Source of the DNA: Candidatus Tectomicrobia bacterium
GTDB lineage: Bacteria > UBA8248
DNA length: 25,950 bases
NCBI GenBank assembly: GCA_016192135.1
Contig: JACPUR010000022.1
Location: forward strand, 1 to 25,950
Direction: 5' to 3'
The stretch's first letter is position 1. Every line of letters starts with the position of its first letter. Made by a program: the position numbers and the translations under genes. Under the pieces are notes generated by a model. That model ran no database searches. It was not told the origin of the DNA and saw nothing but the letters and a program-made list of their open reading frames with translations. Of this stretch, positions 16,697 through 24,210 are shown in pieces.

Positions 16697-18772
16697 TTGC
16701 TGGTCAAGCGGCTTCTCCTGCTTGTCCCGTTGGCGGTCATCGTCCTCCTGCTCCAGTCCTACTTCTGGGTCCCCACCTTCAGCGACCAGGTGAAGGGCAG
16801 CGACGCCCGCCTGCGCCAGTACATCGAGGGCTCGATCGGGGATGCCCAGATCCTCAACCCCATCCTCTACACGGACGCCTCCAGCGGCCGGATCGTCAGC
16901 CTCGTCCTCGACGGGCTCATCGACCGGGACGAGAACCTGAACTACCGCGGCCGGCTGGCCACCTCCTGGGAGATCTACGAGGAAGCCTACTTCGTCCCGC
17001 GCCCGGGCGGGCCCTCGGCCGGGGACCTCAGGGAGCGGATCGAGCGGGCCCGCGCGGCCGGCCGGCCGGAGTGGGCGCGCAACATCACCCGGGCCGAGGT
17101 GATCCCGCCGGCGGAGGAGAAGAACATCCTGGCCGTCCCCAAGGGCCGCGGCCAGCGGGGCTTCGACCAGGTTCCCGTGGCCGTGGCCTACCCGGAGCGG
17201 GTCAAGCTCACCTTGAAGGAGGTGGACCAGGACCTCTTCGACCGCCTGAAGGCCCTCCTGGGGCCGGACGCCTTCGCCACGGACCCAGCGCCCTACCTCA
17301 AGAGCGAACTGCAGGGCCCCGCCCGGCAGCGGGCGGCGTCGGAGGTCCACCTGACCGAGCACAACCCGGTCATCGTCTTCCGCCTCCGCAAGGGCGTCCT
17401 CTTCCACGACGGCCACGAGTTCGACTCGGGCGACGTCCGTTTCACCTACGAAGCCATCATGAACCCGGCCAATCTCTCCCCCCGCGTGGCGGACTACGAG
17501 CCCGTCAAGCGGGTCGAGACGCCGGACCGCCACACCGTCCGGGTGGTGTACAAGCGCCTCTACTCCCCCGCCTTCGGCACCTGGGGCATGGGCATGCTCC
17601 CCGAGCACCTCCTCAACGCGAAGGCCCTCGCCGAGGAGGCCCGGCGGCGGAACCAGGACCCGGCCAAGTTCACCATGCGCGACAGCGGCTTCAACCGGCA
17701 CCCCGTCGGCACGGGGGCCTTCCGCTTCCTGGAGTGGCGCTCGGACGAGGTCATCCGCCTGGCGCGCTTCGAGAAGTACTGGGAGGGCGCCCCGAACTAC
17801 GAGGAATACATCTACCGGATCATCCCGGACCCCCTCACCCAGGAGCTCGAGTTCTACTCCGGCTCGGTGGACAGCTACTCGGCCGAGCCCCACCAGGTCA
17901 GGCGGCTGCGGCGGGACCCGCGCTTCCAGTCATTCTCGGGCCTCGCCTTCGGCTACACCTACATCGGCTTCAACCTGCGCCGGCCCCCCTTTGGCGACGC
18001 GCGGGTGCGGCGGGCGCTGACGATGGCCGTCAACACCCGCCAGATCCGGGAGTTCCTCCTCTACGGCGAGGGGGAGGACATCACGGGGCCCTTCGTGAAG
18101 CAGAGCGACCACTACAACCACGGCGTGAAGCCCCTGCCCTACGACCCCCGCGCGGCCGAGCGGCTCCTCCACGAGGCGGGCTGGAAGAAGACGAACGGGG
18201 TGATGCGGAAGGACGGCAAGCCCCTCCAGTTCACCCTCGTCACCAACCACGGCAACGAGGTGCGCAAGGCCATCGCCGTGGCGGTGCAGGACGCATGGAA
18301 GCGCGTCGGCGTGCCGGTCCGGGTGGACCTGGTGGAGTGGGCGGTCTTCATCCAGAAGTACATCAACACGCTGAACTTCGACGCCGTGATCCTGGGCTGG
18401 CAGATGGGCCTCGACCCGGACCTCTTCCAGATCTGGCACTCGAGCCAGACCGGCCCCGGCCAGCTCAACTTCGTGGGCTACAGCAACCCCCGGGCGGACG
18501 AGCTGATTATCAAGATCCGCCAGGAGTACGACCTGAAGAAGCAGGTGGGCTACGCCCACGAGCTGCACCGCATCATCTACGAGGACCAGCCCTACAGCTT
18601 CCTCTACGTCTCCAAGTGGACGGCCCTCCTGGACCGCAAGATCGTCATCGCCGAGAAGGGCCCGGACGGGAAGACGCGCTACCGGAAGATCACCCCGACC
18701 AAGACGGGCAGCCACACCTTCCATTTCAACAAGTGGCTCAAGCTGCCCCAGGTCCCCGAGCTCGAGGGCTAG
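16697..18772 (+). CDS. ABC transporter peptide-type substrate-binding protein (SBP family 5) with large insertion
   Basis: 691 residues, TTG start with GGAGGA (16685-16690) six bases upstream. The N-terminus (LVKRLLLLVPLAVIVLLLQ) is a hydrophobic anchor or signal with no lipobox Cys. The family 5 fold is plain: GDAQILNPILYTDASS, VLDGLIDRDENLNYRGRLATSW (in two parts), FRLRKGVLFHDGHEFDSGDV, VGTGAFRFLEW and YIGFNLRRPPFGDARVRRAL. Between ATSWEIYE (about 94) and NPVIVFRL (about 223), where relatives need about ten residues, there is a 125-residue insertion with charged helical sequence. Likely binds peptides, opines or similar in the periplasm. It begins 31 bases after secG, and two permease genes follow at once, so it could be read through from the glycolysis operon. 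Confidence 0.92.
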   Translation: MLVKRLLLLVPLAVIVLLLQSYFWVPTFSDQVKGSDARLRQYIEGSIGDAQILNPILYTDASSGRIVSLVLDGLIDRDENLNYRGRLATSWEIYEEAYFVPRPGGPSAGDLRERIERARAAGRPEWARNITRAEVIPPAEEKNILAVPKGRGQRGFDQVPVAVAYPERVKLTLKEVDQDLFDRLKALLGPDAFATDPAPYLKSELQGPARQRAASEVHLTEHNPVIVFRLRKGVLFHDGHEFDSGDVRFTYEAIMNPANLSPRVADYEPVKRVETPDRHTVRVVYKRLYSPAFGTWGMGMLPEHLLNAKALAEEARRRNQDPAKFTMRDSGFNRHPVGTGAFRFLEWRSDEVIRLARFEKYWEGAPNYEEYIYRIIPDPLTQELEFYSGSVDSYSAEPHQVRRLRRDPRFQSFSGLAFGYTYIGFNLRRPPFGDARVRRALTMAVNTRQIREFLLYGEGEDITGPFVKQSDHYNHGVKPLPYDPRAAERLLHEAGWKKTNGVMRKDGKPLQFTLVTNHGNEVRKAIAVAVQDAWKRVGVPVRVDLVEWAVFIQKYINTLNFDAVILGWQMGLDPDLFQIWHSSQTGPGQLNFVGYSNPRADELIIKIRQEYDLKKQVGYAHELHRIIYEDQPYSFLYVSKWTALLDRKIVIAEKGPDGKTRYRKITPTKTGSHTFHFNKWLKLPQVPELEG

Positions 18773-18775
18773 GCC

Positions 18776-19735
18776 GTGTTCGCCTTCATCGTCCGCTCGG
18801 TGTTCTTCAAGGCGGTCACCCTCCTCATCATCTCGGTGGTGAGCTTCCTCATCGTCCATCTCGCCCCGGGGGAGCCCAGCCAGATCGACCCCCTCAACCC
18901 CCGCTTCCGGAAGGAGGACATCGCCCGCTACCGCGAGGCCTTCGACCTGGACAAGCCCCTCCACCAGCAGTACTTCCTCCTCTACAAGAAGCTCTTCACC
19001 GGCGAGCTCAAGAGCTTCAAGGACAACCAGTCGGTCCTCGGCAAGATCTGGACGCGCTTCCTGAACAGCCTGCCCCTCTTCATCCTGGGCACCATCCTCA
19101 CCTGGTGCCTCGCCTTCCCGATGGGGGTCGGCGCCGCGCTGCGCCGGAGGGGACTGTTCGACCAAAGCACCACCCTGCTGAGCTATCTCCTCATCTCGCT
19201 GCCCGGCTTCTTCCTGGCCTACCTCCTGATCATCGGCACGGTGAACTGGCTGGAGGTGCCGGTGCTCGGCATCCACACCTTCGGTCAGGGCGACGCACCC
19301 CTGATTTACCAGGTGAACGACCGCATGTGGCACCTCATCCTCCCGAGCCTCCTGGGGGCGACGGGAGGCATCGCCGTCCTCTCCCGCTACGTGCGGGGGC
19401 AGATGATCGAGGTCCTCGACTCCGACTACGTCCGCACCGCCCTCGCCAAGGGCCTTCCGACGGACACGGTCTTCTACGTCCACGCCCTCCGGAACGCCGC
19501 CCTGCCCTTCATCACCATGTTCGGCCTCCTGCTCCCGGGCCTCATCGGCGGCTCCGTCATCATCGAGGCCATCTTCGCCTGGCCGGGCATGGGCCGCATG
19601 GGCTACGAGGCCATCCTCTCGCGCGATTTCCCGATCATCATCAGCCTGAACTTCATCTCGGCGGTGCTGGTCGTCATCGGCACCCTCGTCTCCGACATCC
19701 TCTACGTCATCGTCGACCCGAGGATCCGGCTGTGA
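18776..19735 (+). CDS. ABC transporter permease, DppB/OppB type
   Basis: 319 residues, GTG start three bases after the binding-protein stop, with GAGGG (18764-18768) inside that gene as ribosome site. Typical DppB layout: helix 1 (VTLLIISVVSFLIVHLAPGEP), a periplasmic stretch with RYREAFDLDKPLHQQYF, five further helices, and the ATPase-contact EAA region RTALAKGLPTDTVFYVHALR followed by NAALPFITMFG. The C-terminus SDILYVIVDPRIRL is the standard family end. Forms the channel with the next permease. Function as importer is firm by family; substrate unknown. Confidence 0.94.
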   Translation: MFAFIVRSVFFKAVTLLIISVVSFLIVHLAPGEPSQIDPLNPRFRKEDIARYREAFDLDKPLHQQYFLLYKKLFTGELKSFKDNQSVLGKIWTRFLNSLPLFILGTILTWCLAFPMGVGAALRRRGLFDQSTTLLSYLLISLPGFFLAYLLIIGTVNWLEVPVLGIHTFGQGDAPLIYQVNDRMWHLILPSLLGATGGIAVLSRYVRGQMIEVLDSDYVRTALAKGLPTDTVFYVHALRNAALPFITMFGLLLPGLIGGSVIIEAIFAWPGMGRMGYEAILSRDFPIIISLNFISAVLVVIGTLVSDILYVIVDPRIRL

Positions 19736-21219
19736 CCATCGAAGCCGCCCGCCCCGCGCGGGAAGACCTTGAGCTGGGCGAGGAGCTCACGCCCTGGCAG
19801 CGGGTCCGCCGCAGCCTGGCCTCGGACTGGATGGCCGTGGCGGGAGGCGCCTTCCTGCTCCTTTTCCTCGCGATCGCCCTCCTCGGATGGTGGGGGACCT
19901 CGGGCGAAAACCCCCTCTTCGACTCGAGCGTGGTGCGCCTGCCCGACAAGCTGAAGCCTCCCCTGTCCCCTCCGCACCCGGTGGCCGTCCCGCCCGAGGC
20001 CCGGCCCCGCCTGGGCGTCTACCTCTTCGGGACGGATGAGCTGGGCCGCGACGTCTTCGCCCGGATGCTGGAGGGCGCGATGGTCTCCCTCTCGGTGGGC
20101 TTCGTGGCGGTGGGCATCGCCGTGGCCCTGGGGGTGGCGATGGGCGGGATCGCCGGCTTCTATGGGGAGCGGGTGCCGGGGGGGGCGCCTCTTCTCGGAG
20201 CGCTGGCGGCCCCGCTCGCGGGGCTGATCCTCTGGCGGGATTTCGGAGTTCTGGCGCTGGCCGGGACGGCCGCGGGCGGCCTGTGGGACGCTGTCCGGAA
20301 GCAGCGGAGCGGCGCATTCTCGCCCGCGGGGCTGGCGGCGGGCTTCCTCCTGGGGCTCGCCCTCTCCCCCTTCGGCCCCCCCGAGCTGCGGAAGCTCTCC
20401 CCGGGAGGGTTGGCTCTCCCCTGGCCTGGCGCCGTATGGCTCTGGCTCATCCTGCCCGTGATGCTCATGCTCGCGGGCTTCGGAGGGAAGCTGGGCGACC
20501 GCGCGCGGGACGAGCTCTCCGCGACAGCCCTCCTGGGAGGGCTCCTGGGGCTGGCGGCCGGCTACGCGGCGGCCCTCGCCGGAGGCGCCGGCTCGGGCGC
20601 GGCGCGCTGGGGAATTGCGCTGGGGGCGGCCGCCCTGGGCGCCTGGGGAGCTTCCCTTTTCCGGCTGGACCGGCTCATCCGGCGCTGGCGCCTGCCCCGG
20701 GTGGACATCGTTTTCACCATGCTGGTGGACGTGCAGCTCTCCTTCCCCACCTTCTTCCTGATCCTCACCGTCATCGCCCTGCTGCCGCCGAGCATCTGGA
20801 ACATCATGGTCGTGATCGGCCTCACCGGCTGGGTGGGGCCCGCCCGCTTCGTGAGGGCCGAGATTCTCTCCCTTCGCGAGCGGCCGTTCATGGAGGCGGC
20901 CACCGCCCTCGGCGGGAACGACGCGAGGCTCATCTTCCTCCACCTCGTGCCCAATTCGCTGGCCCCGGTGCTGGTTTCGGCCACCATCGGGATCGCCGGC
21001 GCCATCCTGGTCGAGGCGAGCCTGAGTTTCCTCGGGTTCGGCGTCCCGCCCCCCCACGCCACCTGGGGCAACATTCTCTCGGACGGGAAAAAATACCTTT
21101 TCGACGCCCCCTGGCTGACCTACATCCCGGGCCTGGCCATCCTCCTCGTCGTGCTGGCCTTCAACCTCTTTGGCGAAGGGCTGCGCGACGCCCTGAACCC
21201 GCGGGCGAAGCCCTCCTAG
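19732..21219 (+). CDS. ABC transporter permease, DppC/OppC type, with about 175-residue membrane insertion
   Basis: 495 residues against about 300 for the family. GTG 19732 overlaps the previous stop (GTGA), with GAGGA (19720-19724) seven bases upstream. Standard parts: an N-terminal tail, helix 1 near 30-50, FGTDELGRDVFARML, GGIAGFYGERV (to about 148), then after a long break VDIVFTMLVDVQLSFPTFFL (from 324), the EAA region EAATALGGNDARLIFLHLVPN (from 388) and the end FNLFGEGLRDALNPR. Residues 149-323 are extra: Ala/Leu/Gly-rich, with five or six possible membrane helices, inserted in the loop that normally joins GYFGG and VD-IxM-R. There is no frameshift, so it is a real fused domain. No OppD/OppF-type ATPase genes follow; these must lie elsewhere. 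Confidence 0.93.
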   Translation: MTIEAARPAREDLELGEELTPWQRVRRSLASDWMAVAGGAFLLLFLAIALLGWWGTSGENPLFDSSVVRLPDKLKPPLSPPHPVAVPPEARPRLGVYLFGTDELGRDVFARMLEGAMVSLSVGFVAVGIAVALGVAMGGIAGFYGERVPGGAPLLGALAAPLAGLILWRDFGVLALAGTAAGGLWDAVRKQRSGAFSPAGLAAGFLLGLALSPFGPPELRKLSPGGLALPWPGAVWLWLILPVMLMLAGFGGKLGDRARDELSATALLGGLLGLAAGYAAALAGGAGSGAARWGIALGAAALGAWGASLFRLDRLIRRWRLPRVDIVFTMLVDVQLSFPTFFLILTVIALLPPSIWNIMVVIGLTGWVGPARFVRAEILSLRERPFMEAATALGGNDARLIFLHLVPNSLAPVLVSATIGIAGAILVEASLSFLGFGVPPPHATWGNILSDGKKYLFDAPWLTYIPGLAILLVVLAFNLFGEGLRDALNPRAKPS

Positions 21220-21233
21220 AGAGCGATCCAAAG

Positions 21234-21263
21234 TTGACAGCCGGGCCGCCGCCGCCGCAATAT
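21234..21263 (+). promoter_or_regulatory. Candidate promoter of tRNA-Leu
   Basis: Perfect -35 TTGACA (21234-21239). The -10 is either CAATAT (21258-21263, 18-base spacer) or the better-looking TATCTT (21261-21266) at 21 bases. The tRNA begins about 32 bases later. Confidence 0.6.
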
Positions 21264-21295
21264 CTTGCCCCGGCCTGCCAGGCCAGAAGGGCCAA

Positions 21296-21382
21296 GCCCA
21301 AGTGGTGGAATTGGTAGACACGCCAGCTTGAGGGGCTGGTGGGGGCAACCCCGTGTCGGTTCGAGTCCGGCCTTGGGCACCA
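21296..21382 (+). tRNA. tRNA-Leu (anticodon GAG)
   Basis: 87 bases with encoded CCA. Acceptor arm GCCCAAG (21296-21302) pairs with CTTGGGC (21372-21378), discriminator A. The anticodon arm CCAGC-TTGAGGG-GCTGG gives anticodon GAG, reading CTC. The long variable arm (TGGGGGCAACCCCG) is the leucine-type class II feature, and the T loop is TTCGAGT. Confidence 0.97.
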
Positions 21383-21403
21383 AATAATTCTGGGAGTTAA
21401 ACG

Positions 21404-21430
21404 GGGCGGCCCCCAAGTGGGGCCGCCCTT
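21404..21430 (+). terminator. Terminator-like hairpin after tRNA-Leu
   Basis: Perfect 10-bp stem GGGCGGCCCC (21404-21413), loop CAAGT, complement 21419-21428, followed by only two T. Lies 22 bases after the tRNA. Confidence 0.6.
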
Positions 21431-21672
21431 CGGCGTTTGACGCCATTCCGGTATCCGCCGGCCTGCCGTTCCGGCTCCTCCGGAAAAGACCTCCTTCTAT
21501 ACTCCGGTTTTTACCCGGTTTGAAATGATTTTTCTTTTGTGTAACGATTCTCCTTTAAAATACATTTACGGCGGCCGCATTTCGCACTGGCTGGCTTTTC
21601 AATCCGAAACCTATATTGAAGTAGCTCTCGGAAACGAAAGCCGCCGCCTTCATTCTGTGGGGAGAGAGCGTC
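21431..21672. other. AT-rich upstream region of the zinc-ribbon gene
   Basis: No gene seen. From about 21490 to 21620 the composition is markedly AT-rich. -10-like boxes are TATACT (21498-21503), TAAAAT (21556-21561, the best) and TATATT (21612-21617); none has a clear -35, so which one acts cannot be said. Confidence 0.5.
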
Positions 21673-21879
21673 ATGGCCGAGCAATTTGCGATCTGGGTGT
21701 GCCCGAATTGCAACCGCACCTTCCGCGAGCACGTCTTCGGTGAAGGCACCTCGATGAGCGGCCCGACGTGCAATTCTTGTTGCGTGGCCCTGGTTCCGCC
21801 GCACGCGCTGGAAGGCGAGGAAGAGGCATATTCGGAGCAGAAGGAAGAGCGGGCCGGAGTGGTCGCGCGGGAATTCTAG
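21673..21879 (+). CDS. Small zinc-ribbon protein of unknown function
   Basis: 68 residues. CPNC (C10, C13) and CNSC (C33, C36, with C37 next) form a four-cysteine zinc ribbon around a short strand-rich segment (RTFREHVFGEGTSM). The C-terminal third is acidic and charged (EGEEEAYSEQKEERAG), probably unstructured. ATG 21673 follows GGGGAG (21659-21664) by eight bases. It stands alone between a tRNA and a convergent deformylase gene, with an AT-rich promoter region. Such orphan zinc ribbons can bind nucleic acid or protein partners; nothing here tells which. I do not recognise a named family. Confidence 0.8.
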   Translation: MAEQFAIWVCPNCNRTFREHVFGEGTSMSGPTCNSCCVALVPPHALEGEEEAYSEQKEERAGVVAREF

Positions 21880-21898
21880 CTTTAGATCCTGATGAACC

Positions 21899-21922
21899 GT
21901 CCCGGGGCGACGGCCCCGGGAC
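21899..21922. repeat. Hairpin in the convergent intergenic space
   Basis: Perfect 10-bp stem GTCCCGGGGC (21899-21908), loop GACG, complement 21913-21922, between the ends of the zinc-ribbon and deformylase genes. No T run on either side, so it may be a Rho-type or processing hairpin rather than a true intrinsic terminator. Confidence 0.6.
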
Positions 21923-21961
21923 GCAACAATCAGCCAGCGGCAATCCCCTTCGAGCCGAAGC

Positions 21962-22495
21962 TCATTCGCCCTTTCGTTCGGGGGGAACGCTCCAGTAGCG
22001 CCTGTACTCCTCGCCGAACGTCAGTGTGGCGAAATCCTTCATCCGGTCCAGGAACACCACCCCGTCCAGATGGTCGTACTCGTGCTGGCAGACCCGGGCG
22101 GGGAAGCCCTCCAGCTCCTCCTCATATCGCTTGCCGCGGGCGTCCAGCGCCTCGAGGCGCAGCCGGCGGAAGCGGAGCACCCGCCCGTGCAGGTCCGGGA
22201 TGCTCAGGCAGCCCTCCCACTCCTCCTCCGTCTCCTGGCCGAGGGGCGTGATTTTCGGATTCACCGCCACCCGCAGGGTGGACTCCTCCTCCGGGTTCGG
22301 CTGCATGACGAAGAGCCGCAGCGCGAAGTGGACCTGGGGCGCCGCCAGCCCCACCCCGCCGTACTCCCCCATCGTCTCGACCATGCTCTCGATTAGCTGG
22401 AGGAAATCCGGGCTCTTGAGCTCCTCCGCGGTGACCGCCCGCGCCGCCTGGCGCAGCACCGGATGGCCGAGCCGGGACACCTTCAGGATGGCCAT
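21962..22495 (-). CDS. def: Peptide deformylase
   Basis: 177-residue metal enzyme that removes the formyl group from new proteins. All three motifs are present: GVGLAAPQV, EGCLSIPD (Cys ligand) and QHEYDHLDG (two His ligands and catalytic Glu). Start ATG 22495 was chosen because the family begins with MAILKV and AGGAGAGG lies just upstream, overlapping the end of the HAD gene; an in-frame ATG eight codons earlier lacks support. Last gene of a leftward SDR-HAD-def operon, 13 bases after HAD. Unlike the more common def-fmt pairing, no formyltransferase gene is adjacent. Confidence 0.96.
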   Translation of the reverse strand: MAILKVSRLGHPVLRQAARAVTAEELKSPDFLQLIESMVETMGEYGGVGLAAPQVHFALRLFVMQPNPEEESTLRVAVNPKITPLGQETEEEWEGCLSIPDLHGRVLRFRRLRLEALDARGKRYEEELEGFPARVCQHEYDHLDGVVFLDRMKDFATLTFGEEYRRYWSVPPERKGE

Positions 22496-22508
22496 GCCCT
22501 CTCCTCTC

Positions 22509-23219
22509 CTACCGGGCACTGGGGGGCAGGGAGGCGAACCAGGCGGCCAGCGCCTCCGGGTCCGACGCCTCCTCCAGGGAACCCACGACGCGGTCCGCGT
22601 CTCCCAGCCTCTCGCGCTCGAAGCTCGTGGCCACCGCCAGCACGCGCATCCCGGCCGAGCGGGCGGCGGCGATGCCGGCGAGGGAGTCCTCCGCCACCAG
22701 GCAGGCGGCGGGAGCGATCCTCTCTCCGGCCCTCACCCGGTTCAGCTCGTCCAGGGCGGCCACGAAGGCCTCCGGATGGGGCTTGCCCCGGGAAACCAGT
22801 TCCGCCGTCACGATGGCCGAGAAGCAGTTCAGCAGCCCCTCGCGCTCCAGCACCAGGCGCACCTCGTGGTTCAGCGCCCCGCTGGCGATGGCGAGAGGCC
22901 AGCGGGCCGAGGCGTTGCGGATCATTTCCGCCGCCCCCGGCAGGAGCGGGGGCGTGCCGGCCAGCCGCTCGTAGTGGTCCGCCTTCACGTCCACCAGGCG
23001 CTCGAATTCCTCGGGCGGGACGGCTTTTCCCCGGTCGCGCAGGAAGACCTCGAGCATCTGGCGGTCGTCGTAGGCCAGGTAGCGCTCCTTGTACTGGGCT
23101 TCCGTCAGCCCCAGCCCCAGTTCCTCCGAGAGGGTGCGCTGGAAGGCGGCCAGGTGGAGCGGCTCACTGTCCGCGATGGTGCCATCGAAGTCGAAGATGA
23201 TGGCGGCCAGTTCGGCCAT
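22509..23219 (-). CDS. HAD-family phosphatase/phosphomutase-like hydrolase
   Basis: 236 residues. HAD motif I FDFDGTIADS with nucleophile D10 and acid D12; an alpha-helical cap (about 18-85) with EPLHLAAFQRTL; motif II IASGA; motif III Lys in SRGKPHPEAF; motif IV VAEDSLAGIAAARSAGM. This is the beta-phosphoglucomutase/phosphoglycolate phosphatase type. The start ATG 23219 follows GGGGAG by about nine bases. It sits 20 bases after the SDR gene and 13 before def, so all three are one transcript. Substrate is a small phosphorylated metabolite; which one is not evident. Confidence 0.93.
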   Translation of the reverse strand: MAELAAIIFDFDGTIADSEPLHLAAFQRTLSEELGLGLTEAQYKERYLAYDDRQMLEVFLRDRGKAVPPEEFERLVDVKADHYERLAGTPPLLPGAAEMIRNASARWPLAIASGALNHEVRLVLEREGLLNCFSAIVTAELVSRGKPHPEAFVAALDELNRVRAGERIAPAACLVAEDSLAGIAAARSAGMRVLAVATSFERERLGDADRVVGSLEEASDPEALAAWFASLPPSAR

Positions 23220-23239
23220 GCCCCAGCTCCCCGGCGGCC

Positions 23240-24007
23240 CTAGATCCAGCCGCCCCCGTCCTCGTAGATGTTCACGCCCGTCAGATAGGAGGAAGCGTCC
23301 GAGGCCAGGAAGACGCACAGGCCCATGATGTCCTCCGCCTCCCCGACCCGGCCGAGGACCGTCTTCTCCCTGAGCCGCCTCTCCGTCTCGGGGTTCGAAA
23401 GCGCCTGGGCGGACATCGGCGTGCGGTGGGCCCCCGGCGAGATGCAGTTCACCCGCACCCCGTAGGGGCCCCACTCGACCGAGAGCGCACGCGCCAGGCC
23501 CGCCACCCCCGCCTTGCTCGCGTTGTAGGCCGCCCGCGCGGCCCGGTGGCCGCGCTCCCCGAGGAAGGTGGCGACGTGGATGATGCTCCCCCTCCCCCGG
23601 ACCACCATCCCCGCCCCCACGGCCCGCGAGACGATGAAGGCGCCGGTCAGGTTCACGTCGATCACGGCGCGCCAGGCGTCCTCCGAGAGCTCGAGGGTGG
23701 GCTCGAAGTTGATGACGCCCGCCGCGTTCACCAGGACGTCGATCGGCCCGAGCGCCTCCTCCGCCCGCTCCACGGCGGCCTTCACCTCGGCCGCCTTGGA
23801 GACGTCCGCCCCGGCCGCGAGCGCCTTGCGGCCCCGCTTCCGGATTTCCTGGGCCACTTCCTCGACCAGGGCTTTCCTCCGCCCCACGGCCGCCACGTCG
23901 GCCCCCGCCTCGGCCAGCGCGAGCGCCATCGCCCGCCCCAGGCCGCTGCCCGCGCCCGTCACGAGGGCTGTCCTCCCGTCCAGCCGGAACTTGTCGAGGG
24001 TCGCCAT
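23240..24007 (-). CDS. Short-chain dehydrogenase/reductase with missing catalytic serine
   Basis: 255-residue NAD(P)-dependent oxidoreductase of the classical SDR type. Cofactor loop TGAGSGLG (17-24), NAAG (94-97), N119 in DVNLTG, and the YNASK pair Y161 and K165 are present; the end has SSYLTGVNIYEDGGGW, the usual SDR C-terminus. The catalytic Ser normally 13 residues before the Tyr is absent: the segment reads HVATFLGERGHRAARAAY, with T147 the nearest hydroxyl. R43-R44 after the second strand (AVGRR) suggests NADP preference. GGAG lies six bases before ATG 24007. First gene of the leftward operon with HAD and def; divergent from the hydroxyacid dehydrogenase. Confidence 0.94.
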   Translation of the reverse strand: MATLDKFRLDGRTALVTGAGSGLGRAMALALAEAGADVAAVGRRKALVEEVAQEIRKRGRKALAAGADVSKAAEVKAAVERAEEALGPIDVLVNAAGVINFEPTLELSEDAWRAVIDVNLTGAFIVSRAVGAGMVVRGRGSIIHVATFLGERGHRAARAAYNASKAGVAGLARALSVEWGPYGVRVNCISPGAHRTPMSAQALSNPETERRLREKTVLGRVGEAEDIMGLCVFLASDASSYLTGVNIYEDGGGWI

Positions 24008-24066
24008 CGGATTCTCCAGCAGTCGCCGCGGTGGGGGGTGGTCCGGCGCGAACGGCGCTCACGCTA

Positions 24067-24122
24067 GGGGATGGGCCCGGGGGTGTCAACCGCGGGAGAA
24101 GCGGGCGGTTGGCCCATTCCCC
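24067..24122. repeat. Nested inverted repeat between divergent dehydrogenase genes
   Basis: GGGGATGGGCC (24067-24077) pairs with GGCCCATTCCCC (24111-24122) with one bulged base. Inside, AACCGC (24088-24093) pairs with GCGGTT (24105-24110), leaving an 11-base loop. It lies 60 bases from the SDR start and 88 bases from the GTG at 24211. It may be a cruciform operator for both genes or a leader RNA structure. Confidence 0.6.
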
Positions 24123-24210
24123 TGCGTGTGGCATCCTGCCGCCACGGGAAGCGTCCAAGTCCGTCCGCCCCTCTCCGCCTGTGGGGAGGGGCTTGTTCCG
24201 GGAGGAGACG

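Noticed and set aside
21296-21680. tRNA-Leu as an integration site for the AT-rich region that follows
   Set aside because: No second copy of the tRNA 3' end and no integrase gene were seen downstream in the window.
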